Position numbers and translations under genes: made by a program | The notes under the pieces: model-generated | What the model saw: only the letters and a program-made list of their open reading frames with translations | What the model was told of the DNA's origin: nothing | Databases searched by the model: none | Shown: positions 8,381 to 18,434 of the stretch, in pieces | Layout of the letters: each line of letters begins with the position of its first letter | How positions within the stretch are numbered: position 1 is the stretch's first letter | Source: JADJLQ01 sp038251405 | GTDB lineage: Bacteria > Bacteroidota > Bacteroidia > Chitinophagales > Saprospiraceae | Direction: 5' to 3' | Length of the DNA: 64,000 nucleotides | NCBI GenBank assembly: GCA_038251405.1 | Contig: JBBSBH010000007.1 | Span: 109,212 to 173,211 of the forward strand

Positions 8381-10774
8381 ATGATAAAAAATTATTTAAG
8401 TGTAGCTTTTCGAAATATTGTGAAGAATAAAATCTTCAGTATAATCAATATTTCAGGCCTGGCTATAGGCATGGCTGTATGCATATTGATTTTACTATAT
8501 GTGTCGCATGAATTGAGTTTTGATAAATTTCATCAAAACGGAAATAAAATATTTAAAACTATTGCGAAATTAAAATTTGGCCCCAATGAAATAGAATTTG
8601 ACCAGGTTTCAAAAAGTTTTGGTAACGCCGTAAATCAGGTAAATCCGGAAGTAGAATCTTTTGCGAGAATTGGAGTTCCTTTTCAGGATGATATCGTGGT
8701 AAAATCTGATGAAAATCATCAATTCTTTGAGAAAAAATTCTTCTTTTCAGAGCCATCGTTATTCAAAATATTCACTTTTACGTTTATTGAAGGAAATGAA
8801 CAAAGCTCACTATTAGAACCCAACAGTGTAGTAATTAATGAAAAAATTGCCCGCAAGTATTTTGGAAATGAAAACCCAGTGGGCAAGATATTGACGTTCA
8901 ATAAAAATAAATACCTCACGGTAACAGGTATATTCAATTCACTACCCAGTAATTCTACATTAGATTTTGATTTTATTGCATCCCTGCCCACGTATGACGC
9001 CCTTATGAAGAGTACTAAACCCAAGCAATATGAAAGTGAAGAATACATAGGTACCGGAAGTTATGAAACCTATTTTATGCTTAATGATCCTGGCTCCGTC
9101 TCCAAAGTAGAATCCACTATCCCCAAGCTTCTAACCAAAGAAGCCGGAGGTAATTTAAATGACAATGGTACATTCTCCTTAGTACCATTCCTGGATAGCC
9201 ATCTTGGCAATAATTGGGGAGATTTTTCAAATACCAAATACATATCTATATTCCTTCTTATAGCAGGCATTATTCTACTATTGGCCCTTATCAATTACAT
9301 GAGCCTTACAACAGCCCGATCTTCCGTACGGTTAAGAGAAGTAGGTGTAAGAAAAGTACTTGGGGCTAATCGCAAAGACTTGTCCCTTCAATTTTATGGT
9401 GAATCCATTATCATGTGCTTCACGGCTTTTATTTTAGCATTATTCATTTTTGAAATATTGCGACATCCCTTCTACGATTTTTTAAATCTTCATATTGATA
9501 ATAAATATATCCTCAGTCCATACTTTTTAGGTATACTCTTTTTAATGTTTATTACTTCAGCATTGGTTGCTGGGTCATACCCGGCGCTTATACTGTCAAA
9601 GCATTCTCCCATACATGTTTTAAAAGGCTATTTTTCACCAGTCACCAGAGGTAGTAATCTTCGGAGAATATTCCTAATTTTCCAGTTTACGGTCTCTGTT
9701 GCAATGATTATTTGTAGCGGGGTAGTTCAAAAACAATTAGCCTACCTTCAAACAAAAAAAATTGGTCTCCATAAGGAACAAGTATTGGTGATACCACTAT
9801 CAAACGAAGCACGAAAACATTATACCTCATTTAGAAATGATTTAAAACAAGCAGCAGATATTCAGGAGATAGGAGCATCCTCACTTTCATTGTTTAAAGG
9901 TGGATGGAATATGTATTTCATCAAATCTCCCACAACTAATGAAGATGTAAGCTTAAACAATATGGATGTAGATTCCAATTTTCTAAAAATACTGGAATTG
10001 AACTGGAAGATAAAGCCCGAAAATATTGAAAGACTGGCTTTCGGAAATGACAAAATGATTCTGAATGAGACCGCAGTAGAAAAGCTAAAAATTACGGATA
10101 ACCCAATACATAAATCTATTAACTTTCCTGGTCAAAAGCGCGAAATTGCCGGCGTCCTAAAAGATTTCAATTTTACCTCGCTTCAACAAAAAATTGATGG
10201 TATGATGTTAGTGGTAGTGCCAGATTCCGCTTCATTACGCACCCTGTATGTACGCTTGAGTCCCAAGGCAAATATGCAAGAAAAATTAGCGTCTATTGAA
10301 AAGACTTATAAAAAATATGAAACCAATGTACCGTTTGATTACTATTTCTTAGATGATGCTTTTAATAAACTATATCAGTCTGAGCAGAGAATGAGTGGGC
10401 TTTTTGCCGGCTTTACAGGTGTGGCAATATTTATAGCATGTCTCGGTCTTTTTGGTCTCATTGCTTTTACCTCTGAACAAAAGGCGAAAGAAATTGGAAT
10501 TAGAAAAGTAATCGGTGCTAGCACGTACAATATATTTACATTATTGAGTAAAGATTTTATCATCTTAGTATTAATAGCCAATGGATTTGCATTTCCTATT
10601 TCCTATTACTTTATAAATAAATGGTTACAAGGTTTCGCCTATAAAACTGATATTGGAGTAACTATTTTCGTTTTTGCCGGAATGTTGTCAGTAATTATTG
10701 CCTTCGTAACGATAAGTTTCCAGGCCATCAGAGCAGCAATAGCGAACCCCATCAAATCATTACGAACAGATTAA
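8381..10774 (+). CDS. MacB/FtsX-type ABC transporter permease (P4)
   Basis: 797 residues. Opens MIKNYLSVAFRNIVKNK with TM1 at about 21-42, then SHELSFDKFHQNG. The first FtsX block reads INYMSLTTARSS (about 304) and EVGVRKVLGAN (about 320); the second ACLGLFGLIAF (about 686) and EIGIRKVIGAS; tail NPIKSLRTD. The cysteine common in the first block (A-C-I-N) is replaced here (A-L-I-N). First gene of the second unit, with its own promoter module 130 nt upstream. No partner ATPase nearby, so transported substrate cannot be inferred. Confidence 0.93.
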   Translation: MIKNYLSVAFRNIVKNKIFSIINISGLAIGMAVCILILLYVSHELSFDKFHQNGNKIFKTIAKLKFGPNEIEFDQVSKSFGNAVNQVNPEVESFARIGVPFQDDIVVKSDENHQFFEKKFFFSEPSLFKIFTFTFIEGNEQSSLLEPNSVVINEKIARKYFGNENPVGKILTFNKNKYLTVTGIFNSLPSNSTLDFDFIASLPTYDALMKSTKPKQYESEEYIGTGSYETYFMLNDPGSVSKVESTIPKLLTKEAGGNLNDNGTFSLVPFLDSHLGNNWGDFSNTKYISIFLLIAGIILLLALINYMSLTTARSSVRLREVGVRKVLGANRKDLSLQFYGESIIMCFTAFILALFIFEILRHPFYDFLNLHIDNKYILSPYFLGILFLMFITSALVAGSYPALILSKHSPIHVLKGYFSPVTRGSNLRRIFLIFQFTVSVAMIICSGVVQKQLAYLQTKKIGLHKEQVLVIPLSNEARKHYTSFRNDLKQAADIQEIGASSLSLFKGGWNMYFIKSPTTNEDVSLNNMDVDSNFLKILELNWKIKPENIERLAFGNDKMILNETAVEKLKITDNPIHKSINFPGQKREIAGVLKDFNFTSLQQKIDGMMLVVVPDSASLRTLYVRLSPKANMQEKLASIEKTYKKYETNVPFDYYFLDDAFNKLYQSEQRMSGLFAGFTGVAIFIACLGLFGLIAFTSEQKAKEIGIRKVIGASTYNIFTLLSKDFIILVLIANGFAFPISYYFINKWLQGFAYKTDIGVTIFVFAGMLSVIIAFVTISFQAIRAAIANPIKSLRTD

Positions 10775-10796
10775 TTTACTCTAAATTCTATAGTTC

Positions 10797-13178
10797 ATGT
10801 TTCAAAATAATCTAAAAATTGCATGGAGAAACCTTCTTAAAAATAAGAGCACATCCATAATTAATATTATTGGCTTGTCTACTGGATTGACTTGCGTAAT
10901 TCTTATATTCTTATGGGTACAGGATGAATGGGGAATGGATAAATTTCACGCAAAAGATAAGCAGCTTTACCAGGTAATGGAAGTAAGTAAGGCTAATGAC
11001 AAAATAGATGTGGGTATTCACTCACAAGGCCTGTTGGCTGAGACCTTAGCTAATGACTTTCCAGAAGTAGAGGCGTCCACTGCTTTTTTTTCATTGGTAA
11101 ATGAAGGCTATAATTTCAATATAAAGACCCCTGAACAAACTATCATCAAGGCGGGAGGCGTATTTGCTGATGATAAATTTTTTGACATGTTTTCCTATCC
11201 GTTAGTATCAGGCAAAGAATCAGAAGTATTAAAAAACAAGGAGTCTATGGTCATATCCAGAAGCCTGGCTACTTCTGTGTTTGGTAAATCTACTGACCCT
11301 ATTGGAAAAACTATAAATTGGGAAATAATGGGGATTACTAGTGCTTCCACTGTATCCGGCATATTTGAAGATGTGCCGCATAATAGCTCTCAAAAATTCG
11401 ATTTTGTACTGACCAAACTAAAACTGTTTGAAGTCATACCCAATTTCAAAGAATGGTATAATGAAGGTGTAAATACTTTTCTACAATTAAAAGCTGGAAC
11501 CAATATAATTGCTTTTAATACTAAAATAAAGGATGTATTGAAATCGTATGCCAAAGACGACCGGTTTACACTTTTTGTAAGACCCTATTCAGACGCCTAT
11601 TTATATAACGCGTATGAAAATGGAAAACAAGCTGGTGGAAGAATAGATTATGTAAAATTGTTTTCCATTATTGGTTTATTTATACTATTAATAGCATGTA
11701 TCAATTTTATAAACCTTTCTACCGCCACTTCTTCTACCCGCGAGAAGGAAATTGGAATCAAAAAATCTATAGGCAGTACGAAGGGAGAATTAATATATCA
11801 ATTCCTAACCGAATCAGTAGTGTTGGTATTGGTATCATTAGTAATTTCAATTATTTTAGTCAAGCTTTTTATATCTGAATTTAATTATATCACAGCCAAA
11901 TCTATTTCATTTCATTTATCTCCCATTGCTTTATTTACCCTTTTCACCGGCGCCCTACTCACAGGAATTTTAGCAGGCTATTACCCTGCTTTTTATCTTT
12001 CCGGGAAAGAAACAATCAGTATTTTAAAAGGAAAGTTAAAAACATCTGTCAGCGAAGTATTAGCCCGGAAAGGGCTTGTAGTTTTCCAATTTGTAATATC
12101 ACTTTTTCTTATTGTTTCAGTACTTGTCATTTACAGACAATTGCAATTCATTCAGACCATCAATCTGGGCTATGATAAAGATAATGTCGTCTATATAGAT
12201 CGCACAGGACCAATAATGGAAAAATCGAGTGCTTTTATAAATACGGTGAGAAAATTACCTGATATAGTAAATGCATCTTCTATTAATGGAAGCATCGCTC
12301 AGGAAGGGGACAATTCTACTACTTCAGGTATTTCCTGGCCAGGAGAAAAACAGAATCAGTCTATTGTATTTGCTGTAAAAACCGTAGACGAACTACTGAT
12401 TGAGACCTTGGGAATTACTATGGCAGAAGGTAGGGCCTATTCTGACCAATATGGTACTGATAAAGACAACCTGATCTTTAATGAAACAGCCATCAAATCA
12501 ATGGGATTGCAAGATCCTATTGGTAAAAAGGTAACCATGTGGGGAGAAACTAAAACTATCATTGGGGTGACCAAGGATTTTTTCGCAAATTCTGTGCATG
12601 AAAAAATTCCTCCCATCGTGATGCGATATGAACCGGATAAAACTACTTCTTTCGTAATAAAAATAAAAAAAGGTAAAGAACAGGAAATGCTAGCGCAGCT
12701 AAAATCATTATATGCTGAGTTCAATCCGGGGTATCCATTTAAGTATAGTTTTTTAGATGAAAAATATCAAATCCTATATGCCGCTGAACACCGCGTAGCT
12801 GCACTTGCCAAATATTTTGCAGGGCTAGCTATATTAATTTCTTGCCTCGGCCTGTTTGGCCTTGCATTTTTTAATGCGAAAATCAGGGCTAAAGAAATCG
12901 GTATAAGAAAAGTGTTAGGAGCGACAGTAAGTAAAGTGGCCTATTTACTTTCAAAAGATTTTGTAAAACTGGCATTGATAGCCGTTTGCATTGCATTTCC
13001 GCTTAGTTGGTGGGCAATGAATAAATGGTTGGAAAATTATGTGTATAAGACAGAGGTGAGTACTTCTACATTCATTATCGCATTCCTGGGAATCATGACT
13101 ATTACTATCATTACGGTGAGCTTTCAAGCTATTAAAGCGGCTATTGCCAATCCAATAAAATCATTACGGACAGAATAA
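10797..13178 (+). CDS. MacB/FtsX-type ABC transporter permease (P5)
   Basis: 793 residues, 22 nt after the P4 stop. It shares with P1 and P11 a first lobe of the WVQDE-type after TM1 and a YLYNAYENGK-like segment before TM2 (P11: YLYGQWKSGK), marking one permease subgroup. First FtsX block ACINFINLSTATSS (about 299) and EIGIKKSIGST (about 318; Lys replaces the usual Arg). Second block ISCLGLFGLAFF (about 681) and EIGIRKVLGAT. Tail NPIKSLRTE. Middle gene of the P4-P5-P6 unit. Confidence 0.93.
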   Translation: MFQNNLKIAWRNLLKNKSTSIINIIGLSTGLTCVILIFLWVQDEWGMDKFHAKDKQLYQVMEVSKANDKIDVGIHSQGLLAETLANDFPEVEASTAFFSLVNEGYNFNIKTPEQTIIKAGGVFADDKFFDMFSYPLVSGKESEVLKNKESMVISRSLATSVFGKSTDPIGKTINWEIMGITSASTVSGIFEDVPHNSSQKFDFVLTKLKLFEVIPNFKEWYNEGVNTFLQLKAGTNIIAFNTKIKDVLKSYAKDDRFTLFVRPYSDAYLYNAYENGKQAGGRIDYVKLFSIIGLFILLIACINFINLSTATSSTREKEIGIKKSIGSTKGELIYQFLTESVVLVLVSLVISIILVKLFISEFNYITAKSISFHLSPIALFTLFTGALLTGILAGYYPAFYLSGKETISILKGKLKTSVSEVLARKGLVVFQFVISLFLIVSVLVIYRQLQFIQTINLGYDKDNVVYIDRTGPIMEKSSAFINTVRKLPDIVNASSINGSIAQEGDNSTTSGISWPGEKQNQSIVFAVKTVDELLIETLGITMAEGRAYSDQYGTDKDNLIFNETAIKSMGLQDPIGKKVTMWGETKTIIGVTKDFFANSVHEKIPPIVMRYEPDKTTSFVIKIKKGKEQEMLAQLKSLYAEFNPGYPFKYSFLDEKYQILYAAEHRVAALAKYFAGLAILISCLGLFGLAFFNAKIRAKEIGIRKVLGATVSKVAYLLSKDFVKLALIAVCIAFPLSWWAMNKWLENYVYKTEVSTSTFIIAFLGIMTITIITVSFQAIKAAIANPIKSLRTE

Positions 13179-13181
13179 GTC

Positions 13182-13216
13182 AATTAGGAATTACAAATTA
13201 GGAATTAGGAATTACG
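13182..13216 (+). repeat. Five tandem AATTAgg/AATTAca heptamers
   Basis: Five 7-bp units (AATTAGG, AATTACA, AATTAGG, AATTAGG, AATTACG) fill the junction between P5 and P6, starting four bases after the P5 stop and ending five bases before the P6 start. Same period and placement as the array between P1 and P2, but a different word. Confidence 0.9.
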
Positions 13217-13221
13217 ACCAT

Positions 13222-15612
13222 ATGTTTAGAAACTATTTTAAAATTGGCATTAGAAACCTTGTAAAGAATAAGTTCTTTACGATTATCAATATATTCGGAC
13301 TTACCATTGGTCTTAGCTGCTGCTTTCTAATAGGCCTATACTTACAAAATGAATTTAGTTTCGATAAGTTTCAAAGTAATGGTCATCGGATTGCCAGAGT
13401 AATCATGGAGTACAGCTTTGACGGAAGCCCTGAAACCAAGCGTGGTAACTATACAAGCACCAAAGTAGCTCCTGTATTTAGAAGGACTTTTCCTGAAGTA
13501 CTAGCTGCAGTAAGAATGGCAGATTATGACAGGGTAATTCGTAATCAGGACAATTTTTTATTGGAACATAATTTTATGTACGCCGACTCTACGTTCTTCG
13601 ATTTATTCCAAAATAAAATAATCATTGGAGATGCTCACACTGCATTGGAAGGTCCCAATAAAGTAGTCCTAACGAAAACATCTGCAAAAAAATATTTTGG
13701 CAATGACAACCCAGTAGGAAAGATACTGAAGATAGGAACCTTTGAGATGCCTTACGAGGTCACCGCTGTAATGCAAGACTATCCTGAAAATTCACAAATA
13801 AAATTTGATTTTTTAGCTTCATTCTCCTCATTGGGAGATAGCCAGGAGGAAACCTATTTCGAGGCAAATTACACTACTTATTTATTACTACAGGGCGAAA
13901 ATTCTTTTGAAACATTGCAGGCAAAAATCTCTCCCTTTATGAAAAAGGAAATGGAAGGTCAGGGAGCTTCCATTAATTATTCTCTTGAACGTTTTGATAA
14001 AATACATTTGCATTCTGAATATGCAGCATTTGTGCCTAATACGAATATTAACTATCTATATATTTTAGCTGCTGTGGCATTACTCATTTTGTTGATAGTT
14101 TGCTTTACTTACATTAATCTCTCTACTGCCAGATCTTTGGAGCGCGCCAAAGAAGTAGGTGTGAGAAAAGTAATTGGTGCCGAAAAGAGTCAGCTGTTTT
14201 GGCAATTCATAGGTGAGTCAGCCATGCTTTGTTTTGCAGCCCTTCTTGCCAGTGTTTTTGTGGTGATGATCGTGCTTCCCATTTTCAATGATTTAGCCAA
14301 TAAACATTTGCAAATAAAAGAATTGTTTTCTTCAGCTTTTATTATATTAATTATTTCTTCAGGTATTATTTTAAGTTTATTAGCTGGTCTTTATCCCGCT
14401 TTAATTTTGGCCAATTTCAAACCCATTAAAGTTTTAAAGGGAACATTTAAAAATACCAGTTCAGGCAATTGGCTTCAAAATTCACTGATTGTATTTCAAT
14501 TTAGTATATCCATATTTCTCATCATTTCAACATTCTTAATTCAAAAACAACTCTATTTTATTCAACACAAAAGCTTAGGCTATGATAGAGACCATGTATT
14601 AGTATTAAGGATGAATAGAGAGATGATAAACAATCTTTCTACACTAAAAGATGAATTCAAAGTAAATCCAGATATTATCAGTATTTCTGCCTGTAACAGC
14701 ACACCCGTGCGCATACCTGGCGGATATAATATGCGCGCTGCCACCATGCCCGAAAATGAACAAATATCCGTCTTTGCAAATCCTGTTGATGAAGATTATA
14801 TAAAAACCACGGGCTTGCACATCGTAAGTGGTAAAGACTTTACGCTTCAAGACATGGTAGATGTTTCCGATGAAAACAATTCCTCGAAAATCTTTCATTT
14901 TATTTTAAATGAAAGTGCCATAAAGTTAATGGGCTGGACTTCTGAAAATGCCATTGGTAAAAAAATGTTTTTAGGTGGTCATAGAGAGGGTATTGTGAGC
15001 GCAGTAATTAAGGATTTTCATTTTGATTCTATGCATGAACTCATAAAACCGCTCGTACTTTTTACACAATTACGGGAAAGAACTCTTTTGATAAAAGTAA
15101 CAGGCCACAATCTATCAAACTCAATATCTTTTTTAGAGTCAAAATGGAAACAAATAGTGCCTTCCATGCCCTTTGAATACCATTTCTTAGATGATGATTA
15201 TAATAAGCTTTATATCTCCGAAATACAATTGGGTAAAGTGATGAATTTATTTACCTTCCTTTCTATTTTGCTAGCTTGCCTGGGACTATTCGGATTAACA
15301 TCTTACGTGATTCAACAAAGATTTAAAGAAATAGGCATACGAAAAGTACTTGGGGCAAGCGTGGTCAATATAGTTGGCTTATTTTCCGTCGGTTTTATCA
15401 AACTAATTTTGATAGCCATATTAATCGCTTCACCACTGGCATATTTCGCAACACATCTCTGGCTTCAGGATTTTGTATATCGCACCGATATCTCATGGTG
15501 GATATTTGGATTCGCAGCCGTAGCTTCTATTTCAATTGCACTTATTACCTTAAGTTTTCAAGCAATAAAAGCTGCATCGATGAATCCTATTCTTTCACTT
15601 AGAAATGAATAA
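13222..15612 (+). CDS. MacB/FtsX-type ABC transporter permease (P6)
   Basis: 796 residues. Opens MFRNYFKIGIRNLVKNK. First FtsX block CFTYINLSTARS (about 294) and EVGVRKVIGAE (about 311), second block ACLGLFGLTSY (about 682) and EIGIRKVLGAS, tail NPILSLRNE (the usual Lys before S-L-R is Leu). A PFEYHFLDDDYNKLY stretch precedes the final FtsX domain, as in P3. Closes the second three-gene unit. Confidence 0.93.
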   Translation: MFRNYFKIGIRNLVKNKFFTIINIFGLTIGLSCCFLIGLYLQNEFSFDKFQSNGHRIARVIMEYSFDGSPETKRGNYTSTKVAPVFRRTFPEVLAAVRMADYDRVIRNQDNFLLEHNFMYADSTFFDLFQNKIIIGDAHTALEGPNKVVLTKTSAKKYFGNDNPVGKILKIGTFEMPYEVTAVMQDYPENSQIKFDFLASFSSLGDSQEETYFEANYTTYLLLQGENSFETLQAKISPFMKKEMEGQGASINYSLERFDKIHLHSEYAAFVPNTNINYLYILAAVALLILLIVCFTYINLSTARSLERAKEVGVRKVIGAEKSQLFWQFIGESAMLCFAALLASVFVVMIVLPIFNDLANKHLQIKELFSSAFIILIISSGIILSLLAGLYPALILANFKPIKVLKGTFKNTSSGNWLQNSLIVFQFSISIFLIISTFLIQKQLYFIQHKSLGYDRDHVLVLRMNREMINNLSTLKDEFKVNPDIISISACNSTPVRIPGGYNMRAATMPENEQISVFANPVDEDYIKTTGLHIVSGKDFTLQDMVDVSDENNSSKIFHFILNESAIKLMGWTSENAIGKKMFLGGHREGIVSAVIKDFHFDSMHELIKPLVLFTQLRERTLLIKVTGHNLSNSISFLESKWKQIVPSMPFEYHFLDDDYNKLYISEIQLGKVMNLFTFLSILLACLGLFGLTSYVIQQRFKEIGIRKVLGASVVNIVGLFSVGFIKLILIAILIASPLAYFATHLWLQDFVYRTDISWWIFGFAAVASISIALITLSFQAIKAASMNPILSLRNE

Positions 15613-15687
15613 GAATGGTTGTGTAAAAAATTAATACAAAATTCAATCATAAGTAAACAACCATTATAACTGGAACAGAAAATAAGT

Positions 15688-15791
15688 GACCCTATTTCGA
15701 ACAAAGGTGTACCAAAATCGAACCGTTATTTGGTTTAGGAAATGTAAATATATCCTCATTATCAATTGATTAGATTGCTGGCACAATATTG
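15688..15791 (+). promoter_or_regulatory. Permease promoter module 3
   Basis: Downstream box TGTACCAAAATCGAACCG at 15708-15725; upstream copy with CCTATTTCGAACAA at about 15688-15704, a 21-nt period. TGGCAC at 15779-15784 is the best -24 match in the set; its GG is 55 nt and the TG at 15790-15791 is 65 nt past the box. Expected to drive P7 alone. Confidence 0.6.
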
Positions 15792-15818
15792 ATAGTTTAT
15801 TCTATAAATCTGCAGACC

Positions 15819-18191
15819 ATGTTATCAAATTATATAAAACTAGGCTTTCGAAATTTAGTAAAAAACAGATTAGCTTCAGTAATCAATACTACCGGGATTG
15901 GACTAGCCGTTGGATGTAGTCTGGTTGTGTTCATATTTTTAGATCATACGTATAACCTGGATACATTTCAAACGAAATTGGATAGATTAGTGGTGCTCGA
16001 AGAAATTGGAGACAAAAATGGCCATCCTGAATATTTTGGTGATTCTCCATTCCCAATGGGGCAATTATTAAAAAATGAAAACCCAAACATAAAAGAATTC
16101 TGTCGCCTTGATTATAAAACATGTGTGATCAAAGCCGGAGACAATGTATTCAAAGAAAATATTTCTTTCGTAGATACCAGCTTTTACAATATGTTTGATT
16201 TTCCAGTCAAATGGGGAAATAAAAAAACATTTGCTACCCAGGATGGAATTTTACTTTCGCAAGAAATTTCAGTAAAATTATTTGGGTCTGAAAATCCTAT
16301 TGGAAAAACAATAAACCTTCGGTTCTCAGTCAATGGACTTGAATCCAATGAAAACTTTATAATACATGGAGTCTACGATAAAAAGCCGTTGTCTGCATCG
16401 TTTTATTTTAGTGCTTTGCTGCCCATGCAAAAAGCAATCTTGCTTGGCATACACAAAGAAGGCGATTGGGCACAAAATACCGAGATTACATTTTTAGAAT
16501 TTTCAAATCATTTTGTTCAGGTACCGAGTGTGGCTCAGGTAAAACCGTTTGTGGGTCAATATAATGAAGTCAATAAAGAGTCTCCCATCACAGGGTATCA
16601 TTTTCAACCATTAAAGTCAATGATCAATCATTCCTACAAATTGGATTATTCCATATTTAGTAAAACACACATTATAGGTATTATTATGCTTTTCCTGATT
16701 GCCCTATTTATCCTGCTGTTAGTTAGTTTTAATTATATGAACATTGCGATTGCATCTGCTGCTTCTCGGATGAAAGAAATCGGTGTCAGGAAAGTCATGG
16801 GAAGCAGTCGTAGTAATATTATTATTCAGTTCATGACAGAGAATCTGATAATATGCACTACAGGTGTTATCTTGGGTTTGCTACTCGCCAAGTCGATATT
16901 TATACCATGGTTTACTCATTTAGTTGATTGGAATATTGGTGAAGGAATTTTCAGTAATCCACATGTTTGGGTAGCCATCGCATCATTAATTATTTTAACT
17001 GTATTGGGTGGTGCAGCGTATCCTTCTTTTTATATCTCAGCCTTAAATCCCGTCAATATTGTCAAAGGATCATCAGCCCTGGGATCAAAAAATCGATTTA
17101 GAAAAAGCTTGTTAGCATTTCAATTTTTATTTACTTTTTTAGGATTATCTATGTCATTGGCTTTTATGCGTGAAAATAAAATAGCAAGTAAAAAATCATG
17201 GGGTTATGATCCATTGGACAATATGGTGATATCATTAGTGAGACCCAATAGTTATGAATTATTCAGTACTAATTTAAAATCAGATAATAAAGTAAAATCT
17301 ATAACTGGGTCTGTCGAAGGATTTTGCCGATGGCAGACTCCATATATAGTGACTGCCGAAGGAAAAGATTTAAAAATAAATGGTTTCAGCGCGTTACCAG
17401 GGTTTGCTACGCATATGGATATTCAAATAGTCAAAGGCAGAGATTTGAATGATCAGTTTCCAACAGATCGAACTGAAGCTGTATTGGTGAATCAGGCATT
17501 TAAAAAATATAGTCAATGGGATAATGTCATCGGACGAAATATTCGGATTGCAGGTAAACAATATACGATAGTAGGTGAAACAAATGATTTTATTTATAAC
17601 GACTTCGGGCGAAAAGTAGAGCCCCTGATGATCAAAGGTTGCAATCCTGAAGAAGTAATGTTTACTTATGTCAAGACCGATCCGGGTTTATTTAAAAATC
17701 CTCATGTCATGATTGAATCCAATTGGAAAAAAGTATTTCCGGGCCTCCCTTTTGATTATCGCTATCAGGACAATGTGTTTAATAATTATTTCAATAGCTT
17801 TTCACAGGTGATTCAAATATTATCAGCGGCCTCATTTATCATGGTGCTCGTGTCCATTTGTGGTATTTTCGGATTGGCCTTATTGATATTAGGTAAAAAG
17901 ATGAAGGAGATTTCTATTCGGAAAGTTATCGGTGCAAACAATTGTACTATCAGCTATCAGATAATAAAGGAATTTTTATTTGCAATTTTGGGTGCGACAT
18001 TAATTGGTTGCCCTTTATCCTATATTTTGACCAAAGCTTTTTTTGATACACTAACTCCAGAATCAAGAGTTTCTCTTTTGCCACTTGGAATTACGCTCGC
18101 AGGATTACTGATCATTACTTCCATAAGTGTCTCCTGGCATATGTACAAAGCCATTCATGCCAATCCAGTAAAAGCTTTGCGATCTGAATGA
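15819..18191 (+). CDS. MacB/FtsX-type ABC transporter permease, divergent (P7)
   Basis: 790 residues from the ATG at 15819, which restores the family start MLSNYIKLGFRNLVKNR; the in-frame ATG at 15789 would begin almost on the putative -12 element at 15790 and is rejected. The first block VSFNYMNIAIASAA (about 301) and EIGVRKVMGSS is recognisable. The second is altered: SICGIFGLALLILGKK and EISIRKVIGAN replace the common SCLGLFGL and EIGIRK. A single-gene unit. Divergence suggests a different partner or substrate from P1-P6. Confidence 0.9.
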   Translation: MLSNYIKLGFRNLVKNRLASVINTTGIGLAVGCSLVVFIFLDHTYNLDTFQTKLDRLVVLEEIGDKNGHPEYFGDSPFPMGQLLKNENPNIKEFCRLDYKTCVIKAGDNVFKENISFVDTSFYNMFDFPVKWGNKKTFATQDGILLSQEISVKLFGSENPIGKTINLRFSVNGLESNENFIIHGVYDKKPLSASFYFSALLPMQKAILLGIHKEGDWAQNTEITFLEFSNHFVQVPSVAQVKPFVGQYNEVNKESPITGYHFQPLKSMINHSYKLDYSIFSKTHIIGIIMLFLIALFILLLVSFNYMNIAIASAASRMKEIGVRKVMGSSRSNIIIQFMTENLIICTTGVILGLLLAKSIFIPWFTHLVDWNIGEGIFSNPHVWVAIASLIILTVLGGAAYPSFYISALNPVNIVKGSSALGSKNRFRKSLLAFQFLFTFLGLSMSLAFMRENKIASKKSWGYDPLDNMVISLVRPNSYELFSTNLKSDNKVKSITGSVEGFCRWQTPYIVTAEGKDLKINGFSALPGFATHMDIQIVKGRDLNDQFPTDRTEAVLVNQAFKKYSQWDNVIGRNIRIAGKQYTIVGETNDFIYNDFGRKVEPLMIKGCNPEEVMFTYVKTDPGLFKNPHVMIESNWKKVFPGLPFDYRYQDNVFNNYFNSFSQVIQILSAASFIMVLVSICGIFGLALLILGKKMKEISIRKVIGANNCTISYQIIKEFLFAILGATLIGCPLSYILTKAFFDTLTPESRVSLLPLGITLAGLLIITSISVSWHMYKAIHANPVKALRSE

Positions 18192-18316
18192 TCCAATTTT
18201 TAATCGTATTTATATGCAAGTAGATATAATCTCTTATTCAGGCTTTCTTTAACCTTATATATTATCAAGGTTTTTAAGTCTCTACTTCTAGAACCTTTCA
18301 AAACATTAGAAGGTAA

Positions 18317-18422
18317 TGTCAAATTTCGCACACCTGGTGTATCAAAATCGAACACACTCATTCTAAATAAAATAATATAAAATACTCTATATCAATATTA
18401 TATACATTTGGCATAGATCCTG
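18317..18422 (+). promoter_or_regulatory. Permease promoter module 4
   Basis: Downstream box TGTATCAAAATCGAACAC at 18339-18356; upstream copy with TGTCAAATTTCGCACAC ending at 18334, a 22-nt period. TTTGGCAT has GG at 18410-18411 (54 nt) and TG at 18421-18422 (65 nt), an 11-nt GG-to-TG gap that fits sigma-54 exactly. A TACATTTG -7-type word overlaps the -24 element, so a housekeeping promoter is an alternative reading. Expected to drive P8. Confidence 0.6.
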
Positions 18423-18434
18423 AATAATTAAAAC

